Assembly: GCA_022572285.1 (NCBI GenBank)
Contig: JACZWF010000018.1
Location: 1-13,663, forward strand
Source of the DNA: Nitrososphaerota archaeon
Lineage (GTDB): Archaea; Thermoproteota; Nitrososphaeria; Nitrososphaerales; UBA57
Length of the DNA stretch: 13,663 nt
Direction of reading: 5' to 3'
Shown here: piece by piece, positions 1 through 6,590 of the stretch
Layout of the letters: the number at the start of each line of letters is the position of its first letter
How positions within the stretch are numbered: position 1 is the stretch's first letter
Position numbers and translations under genes: made by a program
The notes under the pieces: model-generated
Databases searched by the model: none
Told to the model about the DNA's origin: nothing
What the model saw: only the letters and a program-made list of their open reading frames with translations

Positions 1-21
1 AATTCTAATTCTAGATCTCTG

Positions 22-858
22 TTAGGCAGCATCCTGGCGCCTGAATATGGCATAGGCGATCACGAGGGGAACTATGATCCATGTTAAGAGGACGAGTGTA
101 AGCGCTTGCGAAACTACTATGCTTCCATACTCACGAATGAGGAAAGATGCTTGAGGACCGAGTTCTCCCCGAAGTGGGCTGTCCGCCATATGCATGAACG
201 CGAGCATCCTTGTAGTTTCAACCGGGTTAGCAATTACTAGAGGAACCAGATAATCTGATACATCTAAGACCACGGCGATAACTCCAAGGAAACCAACATC
301 ATAGATCACGACTATGATGAACCATATGAAGAGCCCTGTCCCTATTGCTGCTGCCCTCCCCTTGACTGAAACTGTGACTATGAAGCCCAATGCTACCGCA
401 GACGCAGATAGCATTGCAGAGTATCCTAGAGCAAACAAGAACTGTACAATGAAAACTGGGTTACTGGAGTAAACCATCAGTTCTGCTGCACCATAGCCTA
501 TCAACATTGCCAGTGTCAAGGAGATGACCAACCCTACATATTTGGCCGTAAACACTTCCATCTTAGTTGCAGGCTGTGAGAGCAAGTATTCGATAGTCCC
601 CGTCTCTCTCTCACCAGCAATCGTCGTGGATGACATAGCAAGGGAGACGAGCGGAACTAGGGGAACTGCCAGATTCACCAATGTACCTACGACCATTCCT
701 GGGTAATCAGAAGGAAGGAAGCCCCCTCCTCCAAGGAGTATGTACGGAACTCCAAGAGCAAGGAAGAAGAAAGTGATCGCGAAGGCGATTAGCCACTTGC
801 TCTTGATAGAGTCCTTGAACTCCTTCCTCAGAATCATTACAAATGCCTTAGTTGACAT
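22..858 (-). CDS. ABC-2 type transporter permease, NosY-like
   Basis: Membrane subunit of an ABC-2 type transporter, 278 residues with about six hydrophobic segments. The first follows a short basic cytoplasmic start (residues about 22-44) and the last is near 252-270. Before helix 3 it carries the signature loop AGERETGTIEYLLSQP (about residues 82-97), typical of NosY-like and related ABC-2 permeases, and a NPVETTRML stretch that resembles the NPVD-x-RLL motif of NosY. The ATG lies inside the end of the upstream ATPase gene (11-base overlap). An AGGAG ribosome site at 865-869, six bases before it, implies translational coupling. NosY works with NosF and periplasmic NosD in copper-site maturation of nitrous oxide reductase, but this family also serves other substrates and no nosD, nosL or nosZ is visible. 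The substrate is therefore unknown. Confident on family, not on role. Confidence 0.88.
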   Translation of the reverse strand: MSTKAFVMILRKEFKDSIKSKWLIAFAITFFFLALGVPYILLGGGGFLPSDYPGMVVGTLVNLAVPLVPLVSLAMSSTTIAGERETGTIEYLLSQPATKMEVFTAKYVGLVISLTLAMLIGYGAAELMVYSSNPVFIVQFLFALGYSAMLSASAVALGFIVTVSVKGRAAAIGTGLFIWFIIVVIYDVGFLGVIAVVLDVSDYLVPLVIANPVETTRMLAFMHMADSPLRGELGPQASFLIREYGSIVVSQALTLVLLTWIIVPLVIAYAIFRRQDAA

Positions 859-1774
859 CTGCTTCTCCTGTCAACCTTAGGAAGGCGTCTTCGAGATTTG
901 GCTCATCCACCTTAAAGTCCTTGACAGCGACTCCACTTTCGTTCAGTGAATTCAATATCTTGAGTTTTACAGTTGGGTCAACTCCCATTACCATCCAGCT
1001 ATTCTTTATGGAGACGTCCTTTGCTCCGGCCTTCTCCAATATTGTCATAGCCTTATCTGTTGTGGCCTGGTCCTCCAACTCAATGTAAAGCTGAGCACTC
1101 AGGTCGAGCTGTTGCATCAATTCGTTAGTAGTTCCTGTCGCAACTAGTTTTCCTCTATTCATGACCATGATGTTCCTCGCAATTTGATCAACATCTCCTA
1201 GGAGGTGAGTAGTTAGCATGATCGTCTTACCCTCGCTTACCAACACATTGAGCAAGGTACGGAATTCGAGTTGTCGCCTGACGTCTAGATTAGCTGTTGG
1301 TTCATCAAGCAACAATGTCGGTGGGTCGGAAAGGAGCGCGATTGCTAACATTAGCCTCTGCCTCATTCCACTTGAGAGAGCGGCAACAGATGCTCTTCCC
1401 CAAAGTTCCAGACCGACGAACTCCAAGAGTTCTGTAATTCGAGCTCGCTTGACCCCTCGCATATCTGCATAGAACCTCAAGGTTTCAAGTACAGAGAGAT
1501 TATTGTATAGGCTCGGTTGCTGAGGGACATAGCCGATCATCCCCCTTGCAGCTTTTCCCTTAGCAACGACATCAAATCCTTCAATTGTGATCCTACCTTT
1601 GAAGTGAATTAGGCCGAGCATGCACTTCAAGAGTGTCGTTTTACCCGCTCCGTTCGGTCCGAGAAGAGCCCAGACACCTCCCCTTTCTACACTGGCTGTC
1701 AGGTCGTCTCCGGCTTTGAAAGATCCATATGCTTTAGTTACGCTTTCCAGCGTAATCGTTTGCTCTGATACCAA
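848..1774 (-). CDS. ABC transporter ATPase, NosF-like
   Basis: Cytoplasmic ATP-hydrolysing subunit that pairs with the overlapping permease. The 308-residue protein has Walker A GPNGAGKTT (39-47), a Q-loop near YVPQQPSLY (82-90), an ABC signature of the form LSSGMRQRL (133-141) rather than LSGGQ, and Walker B LLLDEPTANLD (154-164). A C-terminal domain of about 80 residues follows, as in NosF/CcmA-type ATPases of ABC-2 exporters. The start is TTG: an in-frame TAG lies five codons upstream and no ATG or GTG occurs before the first conserved strand. A GGGAG at about 1783-1787 gives a ribosome site eight bases before it. It is probably the first gene of a two-gene operon, preceded by a TATA-like box and a palindrome. 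The exported or modified substrate cannot be read from the sequence. Confidence 0.9.
   Translation of the reverse strand: MVSEQTITLESVTKAYGSFKAGDDLTASVERGGVWALLGPNGAGKTTLLKCMLGLIHFKGRITIEGFDVVAKGKAARGMIGYVPQQPSLYNNLSVLETLRFYADMRGVKRARITELLEFVGLELWGRASVAALSSGMRQRLMLAIALLSDPPTLLLDEPTANLDVRRQLEFRTLLNVLVSEGKTIMLTTHLLGDVDQIARNIMVMNRGKLVATGTTNELMQQLDLSAQLYIELEDQATTDKAMTILEKAGAKDVSIKNSWMVMGVDPTVKLKILNSLNESGVAVKDFKVDEPNLEDAFLRLTGEADVN
865..869 (-). promoter_or_regulatory. Ribosome binding site of the ABC-2 permease
   Basis: AGGAG on the minus strand, six bases before the permease ATG and inside the 3' end of the ATPase coding region. It fixes the permease start at 858 and supports coupled translation of the pair. 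Confidence 0.7.
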
Positions 1775-1792
1775 ATAATCGGCTCCCTAGAG

Positions 1793-1813
1793 ACGGAGAA
1801 ATCATTTCTCAGT
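1793..1813. promoter_or_regulatory. Palindrome, candidate operator of the ABC-2 operon
   Basis: A 15-base perfect dyad, GAGAAAT-C-ATTTCTC (1796-1810), extends to 9 paired positions out of 10 across 1793-1813. It lies between a TATA-like box and the TTG start of the ATPase gene, over the expected transcription start. Repressor sites in archaea are often placed there. Its use as an operator is inference. Confidence 0.45.
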
Positions 1814-1815
1814 GA

Positions 1816-1824
1816 GGTATTAAG
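1816..1824 (-). promoter_or_regulatory. TATA-like box of the ABC-2 operon
   Basis: Minus-strand CTTAATACC, centred about 26 bases before position 1794. The predicted transcript would have a leader of about 20 bases containing the GGGAG ribosome site of the ATPase gene. It is a weak match, supported mainly by position. Confidence 0.35.
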
Positions 1825-1864
1825 CCTTTCTGGCACTCGAATTTACTTTCGTTATCTCATAATG

Positions 1865-3439
1865 TTAGAAGGCGAATGGCCCACTTTCGTCGCTCAACCG
1901 CTTTACCTCGTTCAAAGCCTCGCGTGGAGTGACCTGCTTCAAGACGGCCTCGTGGAGTTTCGTGAACAGTAAGCCTTCGATCGAGTCCCAGTTCGGGAAG
2001 CCGGGCTTGAAATTAATTTCTCCAGCATCCATCGCCGCCTTGACTGGATCGAAATGTCGAATAGTTCCTTCATTTATCAAGGTCTTTACGTGTGGATCCT
2101 CGAAGACTCGCTTTCTTGTAGGAGTACCGAGAGCTAATGGATCTAGAGCCACGATAACCTGTGTCGCGGCTAGCGTAGCCCACTGGATAAAGAGCCATGC
2201 CAGAGCCGGGTTCCTCGAATACCTAGAGACAGCTAGTCCTGCCCCAGTGTAATGATGGGATGACCCAGCCTCACCACGTGGGTTCTTGGCGAAACCGATA
2301 TCCCTAATGACAAATGAGATTCCAGGGGTATCCATCAACGATGCGAACTCGGAGATATTAATTGCCATAGTTGCTCTTCCCTTCGTCAATGATTCTGCGG
2401 CTGGACCCCATCCGTAGAAAGGAGAATTAGGCTCAGCGTACTTGCCGACCTCGACGTAATGCTCTAAAGCCGCTACAGCCAAATCGCTATTGGCGTCTGA
2501 TGTAATTACCCCATCACGGCCGACGTCCCAGAGTTTCCCGCCGAACGAGTACAGCCAGTTGTGCCATTCCTCAATTACAGCTGGAAAGCGAGCCGCCATC
2601 AATACGGTGCCCCACCTTGCTCTACTTGGGTTATGGAAATGCTTCACGTCCTCCAAGTACTCATCCCACGTGGAGGAGAGTTCTCTCCCTTCTTCTTGGT
2701 AAAGGTCTTTTCTATAGAACCTAAGGTAAAGAGGTGTTTCCTGCCCTACCTGCACCTCGGTACCCTTGAATGTTCCTGCCGGGATATTCCATGGCGGTAG
2801 TATCAGATCCGGAGGGTATGTTGCCGAAAATGCCTTGACAGGATCCAGAAAATCACCAAGTTCTAGGTTAGAAAACGTTTGCTCAGGGAAGCGCTCCACC
2901 AGCTCTGCGATTGGGATTATATGTATAGCGAACCTACCAACCTGCGAAACATCGATGTTAAAAACATCAAAAGTAGGTGATCTTGTGCTCACCGCCAAAA
3001 GTGACTTTGCTAAGTTGTTCCTATAGATATCAAATTCCATCAACAACTCTATTCCGAGAGAGCTTGAGAAGTCAATTCGATTTCTGAAAAGAGCCCGAGG
3101 ACCAACTTCAGCTTCCATGGCAACACGAAGGCTCTTTCCTGCCGTTTGATCGGAGATGGATTCAAGAAAACGAATGAACTCGAGGTAATCTTCCGGGATG
3201 TAATTCTGGGCATTTTTTGGAGTAGCAATCGTAGTCACCCGTCGAGGCCGGGGATCTACAGGAGTCCCAATCCGATCCTGAGAGAGAAAGTATGCAGATC
3301 CACCAACTGCAATAGCACCTGCTGCCGCGCCCGCAAGACCGATAAACCGCCTGCGAGAGACTCCTCTTCTCTTGTTACGCTTTAGACTCTCGATCGATTG
3401 ATTGTCCTGGTCGACTTCGTCATTTCCGGAAGAACTCAA
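1865..3439 (-). CDS. Tat-exported extracellular solute-binding protein, family 1
   Basis: Binding protein that would capture a solute outside the membrane for an ABC importer. The 524-residue protein starts with about 27 polar residues, then a twin-arginine motif SRRRFIG (28-34) and a hydrophobic, Ala/Gly-rich segment to about residue 52, so export by the Tat route in folded form is likely. No lipobox cysteine follows, so it is either released or held by the uncleaved helix. The rest fits the family 1 (MalE/UgpB-like) fold: a strand LRVAMEAE near 100, the hinge phrase LYLRFYRKDLYQEEGRELSSTWDEY (first part near 240), and the GG-x-LWD motif near 295. This points towards a carbohydrate-like ligand, but the ligand is not determined. 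TTG is the only possible start: TAA precedes it directly in frame, and no other start codon occurs before the Tat motif. No permease or dedicated ATPase is adjacent on its strand. Confidence 0.85.
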   Translation of the reverse strand: MSSSGNDEVDQDNQSIESLKRNKRRGVSRRRFIGLAGAAAGAIAVGGSAYFLSQDRIGTPVDPRPRRVTTIATPKNAQNYIPEDYLEFIRFLESISDQTAGKSLRVAMEAEVGPRALFRNRIDFSSSLGIELLMEFDIYRNNLAKSLLAVSTRSPTFDVFNIDVSQVGRFAIHIIPIAELVERFPEQTFSNLELGDFLDPVKAFSATYPPDLILPPWNIPAGTFKGTEVQVGQETPLYLRFYRKDLYQEEGRELSSTWDEYLEDVKHFHNPSRARWGTVLMAARFPAVIEEWHNWLYSFGGKLWDVGRDGVITSDANSDLAVAALEHYVEVGKYAEPNSPFYGWGPAAESLTKGRATMAINISEFASLMDTPGISFVIRDIGFAKNPRGEAGSSHHYTGAGLAVSRYSRNPALAWLFIQWATLAATQVIVALDPLALGTPTRKRVFEDPHVKTLINEGTIRHFDPVKAAMDAGEINFKPGFPNWDSIEGLLFTKLHEAVLKQVTPREALNEVKRLSDESGPFAF

Positions 3440-3540
3440 TTACCACAGAAAAAAATGATTAGACCCTCAATAAGTGTTATGTGGAATTGGAAAAGACCAG
3501 AGATCATCCTTAATTATAGTGTACTCGTTTATCTTCCTGA
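3440..3540. promoter_or_regulatory. Divergent promoter region, binding protein / redoxin
   Basis: A 101-base gap between divergent genes. For the redoxin, TTAATTATA at 3510-3518 is centred 26-27 bases before the ATG at 3541, the archaeal TATA-to-start distance, so a leaderless transcript is likely. For the binding-protein gene, a weaker minus-strand box, ACTTATTGA at about 3468-3476, lies about 33 bases before its TTG. No ribosome site is seen before either start. Confidence 0.45.
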
Positions 3541-4218
3541 ATGGTAAAGGAAGACTACAACTACCGTTCCTTTGAGGAAGGAGTCTCCCCTTGGGACGAT
3601 TTCAGGACCTCGTCAAAGATTCGAGTCGGCAAGGTTGCTCCAGATTTCGTGGCGACTGACTTGGATGGTAACGTCGTAACTCTTTCTTCTTTTCGTGGCA
3701 AAAAGAATGTAGTCCTCCAGTTCGGCTGCGCTACTTGCGCTCCCTTCGTAGAGAGAGTGAATTCTGGTGAAGTTGCGCTAGAAAGTCTGCATAAGAGGTA
3801 TCGGGATAAGAGATTTGAATTTTTCATTATTTATGTCAGGGAAGCTCATCCAGGTTCGCGCCTAACTCATCATGCTACCATCCAGCAGAAGAGAGATCAT
3901 GCGGAGATATTACGAAGGGATGAAAATCTTGATATTCCGATTATCGTTGACGACCTAGCTGGAACCATACATCGAGCTTACGGTTCGCTTCCTTACATGA
4001 TCTTTGTCGTGAACAAGGAAGGGATCATAGTGCATCGGGCAGATAGAAGTGACCCATCTCAATTACCTCTGATTCTCGATAATCTTCTAATGCTTGACTC
4101 TTCTCCTGCACGCGAGAATCTCCAATCGTCATATTCTGAGACACTGAGGTCCATTGGTAAAGCTTCTGCGGGCGTCAGATCCAGAGTCGCCTCCAGAGCC
4201 GAAGCTCGGTCGGCTTGA
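3541..4218 (+). CDS. Redoxin, iodothyronine deiodinase-like thioredoxin fold
   Basis: 225-residue thioredoxin-fold protein without a signal peptide, so cytoplasmic. The entry strand GKVAPDFVATDLDGN (30-44) is that of AhpC/TSA redoxins. The rest follows the deiodinase family: FGCATCAPF (61-69) in place of FGSxTUPPF, then FIIYVREAHPGSR (about 95-107) in place of the LVYIxEAHPxDGW signature, and IIVDDLAGTIHRAYG in place of the VVADxMDNxxxxAYG segment. The catalytic selenocysteine position is Cys66 (TGC), and Cys63 makes it a CxxC pair (C-A-T-C), so thiol-disulfide or peroxide chemistry is more likely than dehalogenation. The last 40 residues are Ser/Arg-rich and low in complexity. It is probably transcribed alone from a leaderless promoter. 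Family placement is by motif comparison from memory; the substrate is unknown. Confidence 0.82.
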   Translation: MVKEDYNYRSFEEGVSPWDDFRTSSKIRVGKVAPDFVATDLDGNVVTLSSFRGKKNVVLQFGCATCAPFVERVNSGEVALESLHKRYRDKRFEFFIIYVREAHPGSRLTHHATIQQKRDHAEILRRDENLDIPIIVDDLAGTIHRAYGSLPYMIFVVNKEGIIVHRADRSDPSQLPLILDNLLMLDSSPARENLQSSYSETLRSIGKASAGVRSRVASRAEARSA

Positions 4219-4255
4219 GATACCCCTAGATGATTTTCAGTCTTGGACTCTCAGC

Positions 4256-5278
4256 CTAACCGATGCCTTTCGGTAGGTTGTCTCCTAGCCCGAGGCTCCT
4301 GAAGACGTCTATGTACTCTTTCTCCTGGTCATGTTCTGCAGGACTCGGATAGTGAAGGAATCCCTTGTCAAGAGGTTGGCTGACCCAGTACTCGGTCACT
4401 GTCCCCGGTCTAGACGGTACCATGCCATCCAAGTTACGACCCATCTCTTCCTGCCATTCCCTAGAGAGGATGAAGTCGAAGAATAGCTCTCCTGCGGCTT
4501 TGTTTTGACCATGTTTGGTTATTCCAGCACAGCGTGCTATGGCAGCAGGAGGAAGATCCCGCAGAACGAGAGGCTGGACCCCTCCTTCCCTCATGTGAGA
4601 ATAATCGTCACCCATACCCTGCTTTCGGAGGGTAGCAGGGAAACCAAAGGTATGCTGCCCCAGGCCCATGTTGTGGGTCATGTAGAGCAGGCATTCGTAT
4701 GTGTATGGCTTAATGTTCGTAGCTAGATTCGTGATGAATTCTGTCCATTTGCTTTCTCCAAGAGATCTCTTCAGTGCGATAAGGTAGTAGAATCCCATCT
4801 TCCCCTCAGGAAAGGCCACGACTGACTGTATAGCGGTCTTGCCTTGCCATTTCGGATCTGTAAACTCGTCCAAAGTTAGAGGAAGGTCTTCTGCTCTTAC
4901 CTTCGTTGGATTGTAAACCATTCCGGTCGGCTCGACCGCCATAGCAGCCCACGTCGCCTTTGCATCGTAAAGGTTTTCCGGCAAAAACTTCAGAAGTGGG
5001 GAGGCGTACTCTCTCAACATGTCCTCTTTTGCTAGCTGCATTTGCATGTACTGAGGCATTATGCAAACGTCACAGGTAGGCAGGCCGGCCTTCACCTCGG
5101 CCTTCATCTTCTCGTATATAGGCACAGGATGGGAGGAATAATAGCTGGCATGAATATTCAGATCCTCATACTTTCTCCTGAACGCTTTGATGGCGTCCTG
5201 CAAAACACCTCTAAGCGATGCATAAACAATTAGATTGCCTTCCTTTCTCGCCGCCTGCTCTTTCCCGGGGTCACTCAT
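4256..5278 (-). CDS. FbpA/PotD-like solute-binding protein lacking a signal peptide
   Basis: 340-residue protein of the bacterial solute-binding superfamily used by iron, polyamine or thiamine-type importers. The mature-type start AARKEGNLIVYASLRG (9-24) equals the post-cleavage N-terminus of FbpA-like proteins. Later come a CDVCIMPQY segment (about 69-77), YNPTKV (about 126-131) and FDFILSREWQEEMGR near 270. The ATG at 5278 is preceded in frame by a TGA three codons upstream, so no leader peptide can be added. As read, the protein would stay in the cytoplasm, which is odd for an importer component. It lacks an obvious paired-tyrosine iron site, so iron is not supported. It lies 74 bases downstream of the ATPase gene on the same strand and is likely co-transcribed, although a TATA-like CTATATGAA at about 5318-5326 could give it its own promoter. 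Confidence 0.82.
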   Translation of the reverse strand: MSDPGKEQAARKEGNLIVYASLRGVLQDAIKAFRRKYEDLNIHASYYSSHPVPIYEKMKAEVKAGLPTCDVCIMPQYMQMQLAKEDMLREYASPLLKFLPENLYDAKATWAAMAVEPTGMVYNPTKVRAEDLPLTLDEFTDPKWQGKTAIQSVVAFPEGKMGFYYLIALKRSLGESKWTEFITNLATNIKPYTYECLLYMTHNMGLGQHTFGFPATLRKQGMGDDYSHMREGGVQPLVLRDLPPAAIARCAGITKHGQNKAAGELFFDFILSREWQEEMGRNLDGMVPSRPGTVTEYWVSQPLDKGFLHYPSPAEHDQEKEYIDVFRSLGLGDNLPKGIG

Positions 5279-5352
5279 TTTGACTCAGATTCCTTGAGCA
5301 AAAGGACGCTTTAAGGATTCATATAGAATGATCCTAACCATACGGTCTCGAA

Positions 5353-6432
5353 TCATTCTCGAACCAATACACATGCGTTAGATGGGATCTCAATAAAGAC
5401 CTCTTCCCCCTCCGATAGCGTCTCTTCTAATGGATCTCGGAGTATCTTGATTACATGATTGTCGAGCTTCAACTTGTACTCCATAAATAGACCTGCATTT
5501 GTAATACTTTCAATTAATGCTGGAAAGACATTGGATCCTGTCCTGCGCGTCTTATGAACACGGACCCTCGGGCCCCTTATCAACACCTTCACAGCCTGCC
5601 CTTGCTTCAGATCAGAATTTCCTTTACAAAGAAGCATTCCACCGGCCATCTCCACTTCGGTAGCAGCCTCTCTTGCATCAACAACTTTACCATCGACGAC
5701 GGACATTCCACCTAATAGCATCCCCGCATAGGAGTTGGGTGGATCTTCTAGAAGATCCTGAGGTGTACCCATCGCCTGTATCTCTCCGTTTCCCATTACG
5801 ATAATCTGATCACTCATAGAGAGAGCTTCTGTGCGATCATGGGTGACGTAAATCGATGTGACATTGATCTTTCGCATAAGGGACTTCAACTCTACCCTCA
5901 TATCTTCTCGCAATGGGGCATCCAAATTACTCAAGGGTTCGTCGAGTAAGAGGACTTCCGGATTGTATACTATGGCTCGAGCTAAAGCAACTCTCTGCTG
6001 CTGCCCTCCACTCAGGTTCGGCACCAACCGTTGCTCCAATCCAGTCAAGCGAACAAGTTCTACTACATCTAGGACTCTCTTCTTGACTTCCTGTTTAGGA
6101 AGCTTCCTTACTTTTAACGGATATGCAATATTCTCGAAAACAGTCAGGTGGGGCCACAATGCATATGTCTGATAGACCATTCCCATCCCCCTTTTTTCTG
6201 GTGGCACCATTATCCCTGCATTCTTCGAGAAGACCACGGTCTCGCCAACCATGATCGTTCCCCCCTCTGGTTCTTCGACCCCCGCAATACTCCTCAAGAC
6301 AGTGGTCTTTCCGCAACCACTTGGTCCTAGGAGAGTAACGAACTTCCTACTTTCTGCAGTAAATGTTACATTATTGACAGCGATGGTTTCGCCAAACCGT
6401 TTCACTAGAGCCTCGACGGTGACCGCTACCAT
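5353..6432 (-). CDS. ABC importer ATPase, FbpC/PotA/MalK type with TOBE domain
   Basis: 359-residue ATPase that would power solute uptake from the cytoplasmic face. Walker A is GPSGCGKTT (36-44). The Q-loop YQTYALWPHLTVFENIAYPL is of the wording typical of ferric-iron and polyamine importers. The signature is LSGGQQQRVALARA and Walker B LLLDEPLSNLD, followed by the switch histidine in YVTHD. After about residue 240 a regulatory OB-fold (TOBE) domain follows, ending near 357, so length and layout are normal for the family. The start is ATG, with a TATA-like box about 33 bases upstream and almost no leader. The binding-protein gene follows on the same strand. No permease gene is found in the window, so the membrane partner must be elsewhere or shared. 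Substrate unknown. Confidence 0.93.
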   Translation of the reverse strand: MVAVTVEALVKRFGETIAVNNVTFTAESRKFVTLLGPSGCGKTTVLRSIAGVEEPEGGTIMVGETVVFSKNAGIMVPPEKRGMGMVYQTYALWPHLTVFENIAYPLKVRKLPKQEVKKRVLDVVELVRLTGLEQRLVPNLSGGQQQRVALARAIVYNPEVLLLDEPLSNLDAPLREDMRVELKSLMRKINVTSIYVTHDRTEALSMSDQIIVMGNGEIQAMGTPQDLLEDPPNSYAGMLLGGMSVVDGKVVDAREAATEVEMAGGMLLCKGNSDLKQGQAVKVLIRGPRVRVHKTRRTGSNVFPALIESITNAGLFMEYKLKLDNHVIKILRDPLEETLSEGEEVFIEIPSNACVLVRE

Positions 6433-6460
6433 CTACTACCTTTCTTTTTCTCAGTCAGCC

Positions 6461-6470
6461 GATATATATT
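6461..6470 (-). promoter_or_regulatory. TATA-like box of the ABC ATPase gene
   Basis: Minus-strand AATATATATC, centred about 33 bases before the ATPase ATG at 6432. With an archaeal TATA-to-start distance of about 26, the leader would be only about seven bases. Confidence 0.5.
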
Positions 6471-6558
6471 GTATTGGGCAATTCATCCCTTTCAACAGTT
6501 AGAATTATTCTACAAAGTCCTTAGTCCTGCGAATTACAATATTCTCTTTGGTAAAGCT

Positions 6559-6567
6559 GTTATATAC
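6559..6567 (+). promoter_or_regulatory. TATA-like box of the PQQ dehydrogenase gene
   Basis: GTTATATAC, centred about 28 bases before the ATG at 6591. This predicts a transcript starting at or within one or two bases of the start codon. No ribosome site precedes the ATG, which agrees with leaderless translation. Confidence 0.55.
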
Positions 6568-6590
6568 TGCCTGAAAATCCGATCATCATC

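Larger units (their letters stand above)
6433..6590. promoter_or_regulatory. Divergent promoter region, ABC ATPase / PQQ dehydrogenase
   Basis: A 158-base gap between divergent genes with a TATA-like box facing each way (listed separately). Between them lies a small palindrome AGAAT-T-ATTCT at 6501-6511, which could bind a shared regulator; this is weak evidence. No small gene or RNA is seen. Confidence 0.45.

Noticed and set aside
22..1774. A complete nitrous oxide reductase maturation (nosDFY) operon
   Set aside because: Only NosF-like and NosY-like proteins are present; no nosD, nosL or nosZ is seen. The left edge cuts off further genes, so the assignment would go beyond the evidence.
3727..3738. 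Selenocysteine in the deiodinase-like redoxin
   Set aside because: The codon at the selenocysteine position is TGC (Cys), not TGA.
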